Shown piece by piece: positions 25,558 through 32,932 of a DNA stretch of 43,145 bases (positions are counted from its first letter, which is position 1; each line of letters begins with the position of its first letter). Origin of the DNA: UM-FILTER-40-17 sp032251335. GTDB lineage: Bacteria > Bacteroidota > Bacteroidia > Flavobacteriales > Flavobacteriaceae. Location of the stretch: NCBI GenBank assembly GCA_032251335.1, contig JAVVDW010000020.1:1-43145 (forward strand). Reading direction: 5' to 3'. The position numbers and the translations under genes are program-made. The notes beneath the pieces were generated by a model, which searched no databases, was not told where the DNA came from, and saw only the letters and a list, made by a program, of their open reading frames with translations.

Positions 25558-26217
25558 TCAAACAAAAAGACCGTGTAAATCTGCAATGGTCTGCGTCGGG
25601 TTTTCCGAACTGAAGACAAAATTACCTGCCACCAACACATCGGCTCCGGCTGCAACAAGTGCTTGGGCGTTGTTTGCATTCACACCACCGTCAATTTCTA
25701 TCTTCGTAGTAGCTTGATTTCTGTCGATAATCTTTCGTAATTTTTCAACTTTCCGATAGGTGTTTTCTATAAATTTTTGCCCGCCAAAACCCGGGTTTAC
25801 ACTCATCAAACACACCAAATCGACCTCTTGAATTACGTCTTCCAGCAAATCAACCGAAGTGTGTGGATTGATGGCGACACCCGCTTGCATACCCAATCCG
25901 CGGATGCCTTGCAAGGTTCGATGCAGGTGCGTACAGGTCTCGTAATGCACCGACAAAACAGCTGCACCCAATTCTGCAAACTGCCGTAAATATCTATCCG
26001 GATCTACAATCATCAGGTGCACGTCAAGTGGTTTTTTGGCGTGCTTGGCAATCGCTTTAATGACAGGCATTCCAAAGGAAATATTGGGTACAAAAACGCC
26101 GTCCATCACGTCGAGGTGAAACCAATCGGCTTGGCTTTGGTTGACCATTTCAATATCGCGTTGCAAGTTGGCAAAATCAGCCGCCAGGATGGAAGGTGCA
26201 ATTAAAATATTAGACAT
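25558..26217 (-). CDS. rpe: ribulose-phosphate 3-epimerase
   Basis: 219-residue TIM-barrel enzyme of the pentose phosphate pathway, converting ribulose 5-phosphate to xylulose 5-phosphate. Conserved segments are APSILAADF at the N terminus, WFHLDVMDGVFVPNISFG, DVHLMIVDP, LMSVNPGFGGQKF and the phosphate-binding IDGGVN region. The metal-binding His and catalytic Asp residues are present. Length is typical. A 213-nt gap to the convergent ABC gene holds no gene that I can support. Confidence 0.96.
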   Translation of the reverse strand: MSNILIAPSILAADFANLQRDIEMVNQSQADWFHLDVMDGVFVPNISFGMPVIKAIAKHAKKPLDVHLMIVDPDRYLRQFAELGAAVLSVHYETCTHLHRTLQGIRGLGMQAGVAINPHTSVDLLEDVIQEVDLVCLMSVNPGFGGQKFIENTYRKVEKLRKIIDRNQATTKIEIDGGVNANNAQALVAAGADVLVAGNFVFSSENPTQTIADLHGLFV

Positions 26218-26250
26218 AAAACAAGATATTTTGACAAAGGTAACGTTTCT

Positions 26251-26362
26251 CGGTTATGAGCAGTTTGGGATTTCTTACCCTAGCTTTTCGGTTTAGCACT
26301 GTTTTTTTTATTTTTACTTTTACTTTTCGATTAAGCACTTAAATCCCAATTGCTTATAGCCG
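26251..26362. repeat. imperfect long inverted repeat beside the GNAT pair
   Basis: The left arm 26251-26273 (CGGTTATGAGCA...GGGATTT) and the complement of the right arm 26341-26362 (CGGCTATAAGCA...GGGATTT) match at 19 of 23 positions including one gap. Both substitutions of the T/C or G/A type remain pairable as G-U in RNA. The 67-nt spacer contains two related blocks, CTTTTCGGTTTAGCACT (26284-26300) and CTTTTCGATTAAGCACT (26323-26339). It lies just downstream of the small basic protein gene and may mark a cassette edge or act as a terminator-like structure. Confidence 0.5.
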
Positions 26363-26380
26363 ACTTGTGTGATCGTACTT

Positions 26381-26533
26381 TTACGCAGTCTGTTTTGGTT
26401 TTGATGTTCTTTTTCGTTTGCTTTTAGCTTTATAGTCAGCAATGAACTTACTTATTTCTTTTCTGTCTTTCTCTGTTAAAGGTTCGCTTTGTATTACAAA
26501 ATCAACTCCTTTAGGTTCTTTTATATGTCCCAT
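26381..26533 (-). CDS. small basic protein paired with the GNAT-like gene
   Basis: 50-residue protein starting MGHIKEPKGVDFVIQSEPLT, with a Lys/Arg-rich tail (KAKSKRKRTSKPKQ). The middle, EKDRKEISKFIADYK, is predicted to be helical. No family is recognised with certainty. The start chosen is the ATG 4 nt after the stop of the GNAT-like gene; a longer frame opens inside that gene but would overlap it. Tight spacing suggests one transcript and a shared function, possibly protein or nucleic-acid binding by the basic tail. A partner or antitoxin role is conceivable but unproven. Confidence 0.6.
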   Translation of the reverse strand: MGHIKEPKGVDFVIQSEPLTEKDRKEISKFIADYKAKSKRKRTSKPKQTA

Positions 26534-26537
26534 AATT

Positions 26538-27065
26538 TTATGTTTTAAAATATTTTTGTACAAGTATTTTTGATGCGTCAGTTGGAATAATCATTTTATG
26601 TCCTCCGAAATGATAGGCACCTAGTGTTTTTTCATAATGCTCAATGAGTTTTGTTTTGGTTGTGAATGCCACAAAACCCTCAAAACCGTATTGAAATGAT
26701 AATCTGCATGCATAGGCCACAAGATTTCCTGCAACTCCTTCATAGAGTTTGCTGTTGCCAATGTTAAATGGTGCATTTTCAAGCAAATTCATAAAAATAT
26801 GGTCTGCTTCTTTTCTAACACTTAACAGTCCTTGGATTATATCTGAATTGTTTACAATTGTAAGTTTGTAAACTTCGTTCAATTCGTTATTGAGTTCTGA
26901 TTTCCAATCAAAGTTCCATCTATTTTTTTTAGTCGTTTGCTTACTGTCTTTTATTGTGAATCGCGCGATTTCAGTTGGAAAACTGTCTCTAGATATAGTA
27001 TTCTGGATTGAGTTTGTCAACTTATCCACTATAAAGTTCAATTCAATTTTTCCAATTTTGTTCAT
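26538..27065 (-). CDS. GNAT-like acetyltransferase-fold protein, unknown function
   Basis: 175-residue protein. From about residue 65 its pattern suggests a GNAT fold: a strand YKLTIVNN, a loop, GLLSVRKEADHIFMNLLENA, then a GVAGNL segment (110-115) leading into a helix, as in the acetyl-CoA-binding motif A. LIEHYEKTLGAYHFGGHKMII (140-160) resembles motif B. The N-terminal 60 residues are polar and distinct. The substrate is unknown, and distant similarity only is claimed. The start codon sits inside a perfect palindrome, suggesting autoregulation. Low GC and flanking repeats suggest recent acquisition. The small basic protein follows 4 nt later. Confidence 0.65.
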   Translation of the reverse strand: MNKIGKIELNFIVDKLTNSIQNTISRDSFPTEIARFTIKDSKQTTKKNRWNFDWKSELNNELNEVYKLTIVNNSDIIQGLLSVRKEADHIFMNLLENAPFNIGNSKLYEGVAGNLVAYACRLSFQYGFEGFVAFTTKTKLIEHYEKTLGAYHFGGHKMIIPTDASKILVQKYFKT

Positions 27066-27083
27066 ATTGTAAAGTTACAATAT
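27064..27083. promoter_or_regulatory. palindrome over the start of the GNAT-like gene
   Basis: ATATTGTAA-N2-TTACAATAT, 9-bp perfect arms, overlapping the ATG (27063-27065) and a TAACTTTA -7-like box on the minus strand. A third related element, GATTACAATC, follows at 27087-27096. The layout is typical of an operator for autoregulation. Confidence 0.5.
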
Positions 27084-27230
27084 TTTGATTACAATCTTTC
27101 TTTTTACGGCCGGTTTTAGTATGCCGCACAACTATTATTATGAGACCTTATTGTAAGACTCGACAGATTTTCAATCCCGGTTCTTCGGGACAATTGGGTT
27201 TTATATCAATACAACATTTAAAATTAAAAA

Positions 27231-27261
27231 AACCTCACAGGTTTTAGAAACCTGTGAGGTT
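27231..27261. terminator. perfect 14-bp palindrome, likely bidirectional terminator or REP-like element
   Basis: AACCTCACAGGTTT (27231-27244) and its exact complement (27248-27261) around TAG, flanked by A-rich and T-rich DNA. It lies between rpoD and the GNAT pair, both on the minus strand, downstream of rpoD's stop. The same kind of palindrome is common between genes in Bacteroidota. Confidence 0.7.
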
Positions 27262-27312
27262 TATATAATAAATCCCGCCTCGTAGCAAGATTTATCTAAT
27301 TCCCAAAAAATA

Positions 27313-28176
27313 TTATCCCAAATACGTTTTCAGGATTTTGCTTCGCGAAGTGTGTTTCAACCTGCGAATGGCTTTTTCTTTAATTTGTCGGACACGCTCA
27401 CGGGTCAGGTCAAAAGTTTCTCCAATTTCTTCCAATGTCATCGGGTGTTGGTCGCCCAAACCGAAATAAAGACGGATAACATCAGCCTCGCGTGGGGTTA
27501 GGGTTTCCAATGCGCGTTCAATTTCTACGCGCAAAGATTCGTGCAACAACTGCCTGTCCGGGTTTGGCGACTCACCACTGCGAAGTACATCGTAGAGGTT
27601 GGAATCTTCTCCTTCCACCAAAGGTGCATCCATAGAGACGTGACGGCCGGAATTTTTCATAGATTCTTTCACATCGTTTACGGTCATGTCTAGCTCCTTG
27701 GCTATCTCTTCTGCACTTGGCGGACGCTCGTGTGATTGCTCCAAAAAGGCATACATCTTATTGATTTTATTGATGGAGCCAATTTTGTTGAGCGGCAGAC
27801 GCACAATTCTGGATTGTTCGGCCAAGGCTTGCAAAATGGATTGGCGAATCCACCACACCGCATAGGAAATAAACTTAAAACCACGGGTTTCGTCAAATCG
27901 TTGGGCTGCTTTGATGAGGCCTAAGTTGCCTTCATTGATCAAATCGGGAAGCGTCAGACCTTGATTTTGGTATTGTTTGGCTACAGACACCACAAAGCGG
28001 AGGTTGGCTTTGGTCAATTTTTCTAAAGCGCGTCTATCGCCTGCTTTTATTTTTTGTGCCAATTCTACTTCTTCGTCTGCCGTGATAAGGTCAACCTTTC
28101 CGATTTCTTGAAGATACTTGTCTAGGGAAGCGGTTTCTCTGTTGGTGACCTGCTTGGTGATTTTGAGTTGTCTCAT
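27313..28176 (-). CDS. rpoD: RNA polymerase primary sigma factor RpoD/SigA
   Basis: 287-residue housekeeping sigma factor of the short Bacteroidota type, lacking the large acidic region 1.1. Region 1.2 is near DKYLQEIGKVDLITADEE. Region 2 (-7 recognition and melting) holds NLRFVVSVAKQYQNQGLTLPDLINEGNLGL and RGFKFISYAVWWIRQSI. Region 3 follows, and region 4 has the helix-turn-helix TLEEIGETFDLTRERVRQIKEKAIRRLK. This protein should read the TTTG/TAnnTTTG promoters seen in the window. The gene is monocistronic on the minus strand. Confidence 0.97.
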   Translation of the reverse strand: MRQLKITKQVTNRETASLDKYLQEIGKVDLITADEEVELAQKIKAGDRRALEKLTKANLRFVVSVAKQYQNQGLTLPDLINEGNLGLIKAAQRFDETRGFKFISYAVWWIRQSILQALAEQSRIVRLPLNKIGSINKINKMYAFLEQSHERPPSAEEIAKELDMTVNDVKESMKNSGRHVSMDAPLVEGEDSNLYDVLRSGESPNPDRQLLHESLRVEIERALETLTPREADVIRLYFGLGDQHPMTLEEIGETFDLTRERVRQIKEKAIRRLKHTSRSKILKTYLG

Positions 28177-28327
28177 GAATAATCTTGGATGAAAAAAATT
28201 AGGTTACAGTAAGTTTTACGTAAAGAGTCGTGTAAAAGTTACACCGCTCACAAAAAAACATCATAGTTTAACAAAAGTTTACAGATTTTGTCACCATGAA
28301 AGATTGTTTGACCAATTCGAAAACCCT

Positions 28328-29227
28328 CTATTTCACTTTAGCAAATTTTTGCGGATGCTTGTTTTTGTGCTTCCATCGGTTGTGCGACCACAAATAAAGT
28401 TCAGGTCTTTGTTTGATTTGTTGTTCGAGCAGGTTGAGGTATGCGTCTGTGATTTCAAAATCAGGAACAGTCTTGGGGTTTTCGGATAGCAAAATAAGTT
28501 CTGCTTCGTAAAAACCTCTTTTCACTTTTCCGACTTTTAAATAAAAGACGGCCAAGTCATATTTTTTGGCCAAACGTTCGGCACCCACAAAAACAGGCAC
28601 TTTCACGCCCATAAAATCGCGCCAGTATTGCGCGCGTTTCCATGATGCAGACTGGTCGCTGACCATACCGTACATGGCAAGCACATGGTTGTTTTTGTTT
28701 TCTATAATGTAGTTGGGCGTGTTGCGCGGTGTCATCAACCAAGCTCCAAATTTGGCACGGGCACTGCGAATGAGCCTATCGAAATACGGATTGACAATGG
28801 GTTGGTAAACGCCGTAAGGCTTGTGCTTCATCAAAGTACCCAAAACAATCATCCATTCCCAACTCGCGAAGTGCGAACAGAGCAAAACCACGCTTTTGTT
28901 TTGTTGCTCCATTTGACGAACTAAGGTTAGGTCTTTAAACTTAAAACGCTTGTCGAGTTCTTTCTGGCTGATCCCGAAGGTTTTTATTACTTCTAGCAAG
29001 GTATCACAGAAATAGGCATAAAATTTTCGACGAATTTTTCGAATTTCGGCGTCCGATTTTTCCGGGAAGGAAAGTTTCAGGTTGTTTGTGATGATTTTTT
29101 TTCGATAACCAAACACGTTACAAACCCAAAAAAACAAAAAATCAGACACCCGATAAAACAGCCAAAAAGGGAGTCGTGAAACCAACCACAGAAATGGATA
29201 TACCAATATGTAAATCAGAAAATGCAA
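28328..29227 (-). CDS. lipid A biosynthesis-type lysophospholipid acyltransferase
   Basis: 299-residue inner-membrane acyltransferase of the LpxL/HtrB family, expected to add a secondary acyl chain to lipid A precursors from acyl-ACP. An N-terminal membrane anchor (about 5-38) precedes the catalytic HxxxxE motif HFASWE (H119, E124). Further family segments are YGVYQPIVNPYFDRLI and SDQSASWKRAQY, with VFVGAERLAKKYDLAVFYLKVGKVKRGFYE later. The exact acyl position is not predictable. It is divergent from the rhomboid gene (65 nt). Confidence 0.9.
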   Translation of the reverse strand: MHFLIYILVYPFLWLVSRLPFWLFYRVSDFLFFWVCNVFGYRKKIITNNLKLSFPEKSDAEIRKIRRKFYAYFCDTLLEVIKTFGISQKELDKRFKFKDLTLVRQMEQQNKSVVLLCSHFASWEWMIVLGTLMKHKPYGVYQPIVNPYFDRLIRSARAKFGAWLMTPRNTPNYIIENKNNHVLAMYGMVSDQSASWKRAQYWRDFMGVKVPVFVGAERLAKKYDLAVFYLKVGKVKRGFYEAELILLSENPKTVPDFEITDAYLNLLEQQIKQRPELYLWSHNRWKHKNKHPQKFAKVK

Positions 29228-29292
29228 GGTTGCGGAGTTTTGGGCAAATATATGTTATCTTTGAGTTTTAATGTCAAAAGGATTTTTACATA

Positions 29293-29934
29293 ATGAATAT
29301 TGGACTTATCGTCATTGCTGCGAATGTGCTTTTTTCTTATAAGGGATTTGAAAATTACACTTTTTTTGAACGTTATAAATTTAACATCGCTGCAGTGCGA
29401 AAGGGTGACAGCATCCGTATTCTATCTGCCGGGTTTTTACATGTAGATTGGGCGCACTTGCTTTTCAACATGCTGACTTTCTACTTTTTTGAAGGTGTCG
29501 TTTCCGGCTATTTGGGCAACACCAAAATGCTGCTGATTTATTTTGCAAGCTTGCTTTTTGGCAATGTATTGACCATTGTTTTGCACAAAAACGAACCTTA
29601 CTACAGCGCTGTGGGCGCAAGCGGTGCGGTCACCGGAATTTTGTATGCAGCCATTCTTTTGCAGCCGGGCATGGATTTGTTTTTGTTTTTTATCCCAATC
29701 CCCATTCCGGCCTATGTTTTTGGAATCGGCTACCTCCTCTACTCTATATACGGCATGAAAACCCGGTCTGACAATATTGGCCACAGTGCGCATTTTGGCG
29801 GTGCGGTGGGCGGTTATTTGCTTACTTTGCTCTTTGCGCCTTGGCTGGTCAGTGAAAATTTGGAAATGGTGTTGTTGTTGGCGGCACCTATCGTACTTTT
29901 GTACATCCTGCACAAAACCGGTAAACTCAATTAA
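29293..29934 (+). CDS. rhomboid-family intramembrane serine protease
   Basis: 213-residue polytopic membrane protease. The catalytic Ser is S110 in GASG, and the catalytic His is H167 in HSAHFGGAVGG. The oxyanion-site motif HVDWAHLLFNM (H50, H55, N59) is typical. Six or more hydrophobic helices are visible and there is no extra soluble domain. Substrates are unknown. It precedes the exonuclease/GIY-YIG gene by 45 nt on the same strand and may share its transcript. Confidence 0.92.
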   Translation: MNIGLIVIAANVLFSYKGFENYTFFERYKFNIAAVRKGDSIRILSAGFLHVDWAHLLFNMLTFYFFEGVVSGYLGNTKMLLIYFASLLFGNVLTIVLHKNEPYYSAVGASGAVTGILYAAILLQPGMDLFLFFIPIPIPAYVFGIGYLLYSIYGMKTRSDNIGHSAHFGGAVGGYLLTLLFAPWLVSENLEMVLLLAAPIVLLYILHKTGKLN

Positions 29935-29979
29935 AAACGGGTTGTTAATCAAACAAAAACCCAAAAAGATTTTAGAAAC

Positions 29980-31341
29980 GTGTACGCAATTTTAGATGTA
30001 GAAACCACAGGCGGAAAATACAATGAAGAAGGCATTACCGAAATAGCCATCTACAAATTTGACGGTCATGAAGTGGTTGACCAATTCAGTTGTCTCATCA
30101 ATCCCGAGCGACCGATACATCCCTACGTCGTCAATCTGACGGGCATCAATGAAAAAATGCTTCGCTCGGCTCCTAAGTTTTACGAGGTTGCCAAACGAAT
30201 TGTTGAAATCACCGAAAACACAGTTATTGTTGCCCACAACGCCAGTTTTGATTACCGCATGCTCAAAATGGAATTCGACAGACTCGGATTTGAGTTTGAG
30301 CGAAAGACGCTTTGCACCGTAGAACTTGCCAGGCAACTGATTCCGGGGAAACCATCATACAGTTTGGGCAAATTGGTGCGATCGTTGGGCATTCCTATCG
30401 CAGACAGGCATCGCGCGAGTGGTGATGCCATGGCAACTGTAAAGCTCTTCAAGTTGCTGCTCGCTAAGGATGCAGACAAAGAAATACTTAAAAGCTATGT
30501 GCGCACGCGCCCGCTCAGACAGGTGGAGCCTAAATTGCTCAACATCATTGACCAATTGCCTTCCGAAACAGGATTGTATTACTTCCATAAAGAAAACGGC
30601 GATATTATCTATATAGGCAAGAGTAAAAATATCAAAAAAAGAGTGACGCAACACTTCACCGGACAGCAGCGTAAGGCCAAAAAGATGCAGAAGGAAGTAG
30701 TGGCGGTTACCTACGAAAAAACGGGTAGCGAATTGCTGGCTTTGCTAAAAGAAAGTGATGAAATAAAAAAAAACAAACCTGTTTTCAATGTCGCACAACG
30801 CAAGTCGCTCTTTCAGTTTGCCTTGTATGAAAGCTATGACGAACACGGCTATCGCTGCTTGAAAATTGATAAAAACGACGGTCGAAAAAAATCGATTACA
30901 ACGTTTACCAATTACGACGAAGGCCGCAACTTCTTATTCAAACTCTCAGAAAGACACGAACTCTGTCAAAAATTATTGGGTATTTATCCCACCAAAAGTA
31001 GCTGTTTTGCGTATCAAACTCAAAATTGTCGCGGTGCTTGCCTGCAACTGGAAAAACCGGAAGACTACAACCGACGCGTCATGGAAGCACTATCTTCTTT
31101 TGTTTTTGAAAACCGCAATATGCTTATTGTTGATAAAGGCAGAGATATAGACGAACAAGCCGTCGTTCTGATTGAAAACGGCCATTACAAAGGATATGCC
31201 TATGTGAATTTACAATATCAAATCCAAAATATGGACGTTTTGAGAGACCTCATAAACCCCATGGAACAAAACCGTGACACCCAACGCATCATTCAAAGTT
31301 TTTTGAGAAAGAAAAAAGCTTTTAAAATTATACGTTTTTGA
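29980..31341 (+). CDS. DEDDh exonuclease fused to GIY-YIG (UvrC/Cho-like) nuclease
   Basis: 453-residue DNA repair-type protein. Residues 1-165 form a DnaQ/epsilon-like 3'-5' exonuclease with D6, E8 (LDVETTGG), D91 (NASFDYRML) and H144/D149 (HRASGDAMAT). Residues about 195-275 form a GIY-YIG nuclease (TGLYYF, Y211-IGKS, R221). The C-terminal part has the cysteine set CFAYQTQNCRGAC seen in UvrC and Cho relatives. The UvrC C-terminal RNase H-like domain and UvrB-binding domain are absent. The arrangement is known in Bacteroidota and some other bacteria and is presumed to act in excision repair. It uses a GTG start; the exonuclease motif begins at residue 5, so no longer form is needed. Confidence 0.9.
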   Translation: MYAILDVETTGGKYNEEGITEIAIYKFDGHEVVDQFSCLINPERPIHPYVVNLTGINEKMLRSAPKFYEVAKRIVEITENTVIVAHNASFDYRMLKMEFDRLGFEFERKTLCTVELARQLIPGKPSYSLGKLVRSLGIPIADRHRASGDAMATVKLFKLLLAKDADKEILKSYVRTRPLRQVEPKLLNIIDQLPSETGLYYFHKENGDIIYIGKSKNIKKRVTQHFTGQQRKAKKMQKEVVAVTYEKTGSELLALLKESDEIKKNKPVFNVAQRKSLFQFALYESYDEHGYRCLKIDKNDGRKKSITTFTNYDEGRNFLFKLSERHELCQKLLGIYPTKSSCFAYQTQNCRGACLQLEKPEDYNRRVMEALSSFVFENRNMLIVDKGRDIDEQAVVLIENGHYKGYAYVNLQYQIQNMDVLRDLINPMEQNRDTQRIIQSFLRKKKAFKIIRF

Positions 31342-31384
31342 TTGATTCAACTTTTCTTTTAAAGACTTGTCAATTTAAATAAAC

Positions 31385-32308
31385 ATGTCAGTTCAGCCCG
31401 AAAGTAAAAATAAATTTCTCATTGTGGTCATCGGCCCTACGGCCTCGGGCAAAACAGCTATGGCAATTCAATTGGCAAAATATTTTGATGCCGAAATTGT
31501 GTCGGCAGATTCGAGACAATTTTTTAAAGAAATACCCATCGGGACGGCAGCACCCACCCCATTAGAATTGGCAGCAGCACCGCACCATTTTATTAGGAAT
31601 TTGTCTTTAGAAGACACGTACACCGTTGGTCATTACGAAGCAGATGCTTTGGCACGTATAGATACATTATTCAAAAAAAACAGTTTTGTATTCCTCACCG
31701 GCGGTTCGGGTTTATACATAGACGCGGTGCTAAACGGTTTGGACAAATTTCCGCCTACCAACCCCGAGGTACGCGAAAAACTCAAGCGATTGTTAGACAC
31801 TGAAGGCATCGAGACCCTTCAAAAAACTTTGCAAGTAGCCGATCCGGAATACTACCAAAAAGTCGATACTAAAAATCCGCAACGGATGATGCGTGCTTTA
31901 GAGGTATGTCTTTCCACCGGAAAACCTTATTCCTCTTTTCTCAACAAGACAGCGCAAAAAAGGAATTTTACGCCCGTAATTATCGGTTTGAACACAGATC
32001 GAAAAAAACTGTATCAACGCATTAACCAAAGGGTTGACCACATGCTGGATTCCGGATTGGAAGCCGAAGTGAAAGGCCTGATGCACTATCGCGAATGTAA
32101 TGCGCTGCAAACAGTAGGATACAGAGAGTGGTTTGATTATTTTGACGGCAATGTCTCGTATGAAGAGGTAGTGGAAAGCATCAAGCAAAACACCCGGCGC
32201 TATGCCAAACGACAGCTAACTTGGTTCAGGCGCTATGATGCCAAATGGTTTGATGTGCATGAAGAAGTAACTGCTGTTATCAACTATATTGAAGAAAAAT
32301 GCCGCTAA
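31385..32308 (+). CDS. miaA: tRNA dimethylallyltransferase
   Basis: 307-residue enzyme that adds a dimethylallyl group to A37 of tRNAs reading UNN codons. The P-loop is GPTASGKT (17-24). DSRQFFKEIPIGTAAP, FLTGGSGLYIDAVLNGL and QTVGYREWFDYF are family motifs, and the C-terminal QNTRRYAKRQLTWFRR is the tRNA-binding signature. It follows the exonuclease gene by 43 nt and ends directly against the convergent response regulator (stop codons adjacent at 32308/32309). Confidence 0.96.
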   Translation: MSVQPESKNKFLIVVIGPTASGKTAMAIQLAKYFDAEIVSADSRQFFKEIPIGTAAPTPLELAAAPHHFIRNLSLEDTYTVGHYEADALARIDTLFKKNSFVFLTGGSGLYIDAVLNGLDKFPPTNPEVREKLKRLLDTEGIETLQKTLQVADPEYYQKVDTKNPQRMMRALEVCLSTGKPYSSFLNKTAQKRNFTPVIIGLNTDRKKLYQRINQRVDHMLDSGLEAEVKGLMHYRECNALQTVGYREWFDYFDGNVSYEEVVESIKQNTRRYAKRQLTWFRRYDAKWFDVHEEVTAVINYIEEKCR

Positions 32309-32932
32309 CTACATATCGTATTTTCTTTCTATAGCATAGCGAACCAGCTCGTTAAAACCACTGAGACCGAGTTTTCGAAGCATGTTTTTCCTATGGGTTT
32401 CTACGGTTGATCTACCAATGCAGAGTTCGTCTGCAATTTCTGAGTTGGTTTTTCCGCGTGCAATGCATTTTAGAATTTCTATTTCTCTATCGGATAAATG
32501 GTCTGTATTTCCGCGTGTTTTTTTAACTTCTAAAAAGGACGTGTCAATGTTTTTGTCGAAATAAGTATTGCCTTGCATCACAGCTCTAATGGCATTTTGC
32601 ACCTCTACCAAACCCGAATTTTTGAGTAAGTAGCCCACGGCACCTGCATCCAACATATCTCTGATGACTTCAGATTGGTCAAACATTGAAAAAGCAATAA
32701 CTTTGAGTTTGGGAAATTCTTTTATAAGGATTTTTGTGGCTGCGACACCGTCTATTTTGGGCATACGGATGTCTGTCAAAACCACATCAGGGTTGTATAG
32801 CCGAACCCTGTCTATAAGCATTTCTCCATCTGTGGCAGTGGCCAAAACCTGTATATCATCTGTCATCTTCATCAACAAAGAAACCCCGTCGATAAGTGCC
32901 TGGTGGTCTTCTGCAATAATTATTTTAATCAT
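32309..32932 (-). CDS. NarL/LuxR-family response regulator
   Basis: 207-residue transcription factor. The receiver domain (1-120) has acidic residues E8/D9 and phospho-acceptor D54 (VLTDIRMPKIDG). The C-terminal LuxR helix-turn-helix (about 140-200) has LSDREIEILKCIARGKTNSEIADELCIGRSTVETHRKNML. Its start overlaps the end of the upstream sensor kinase gene by 8 nt, so the two form a coupled two-component system. Target genes are unknown. Confidence 0.95.
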   Translation of the reverse strand: MIKIIIAEDHQALIDGVSLLMKMTDDIQVLATATDGEMLIDRVRLYNPDVVLTDIRMPKIDGVAATKILIKEFPKLKVIAFSMFDQSEVIRDMLDAGAVGYLLKNSGLVEVQNAIRAVMQGNTYFDKNIDTSFLEVKKTRGNTDHLSDREIEILKCIARGKTNSEIADELCIGRSTVETHRKNMLRKLGLSGFNELVRYAIERKYDM

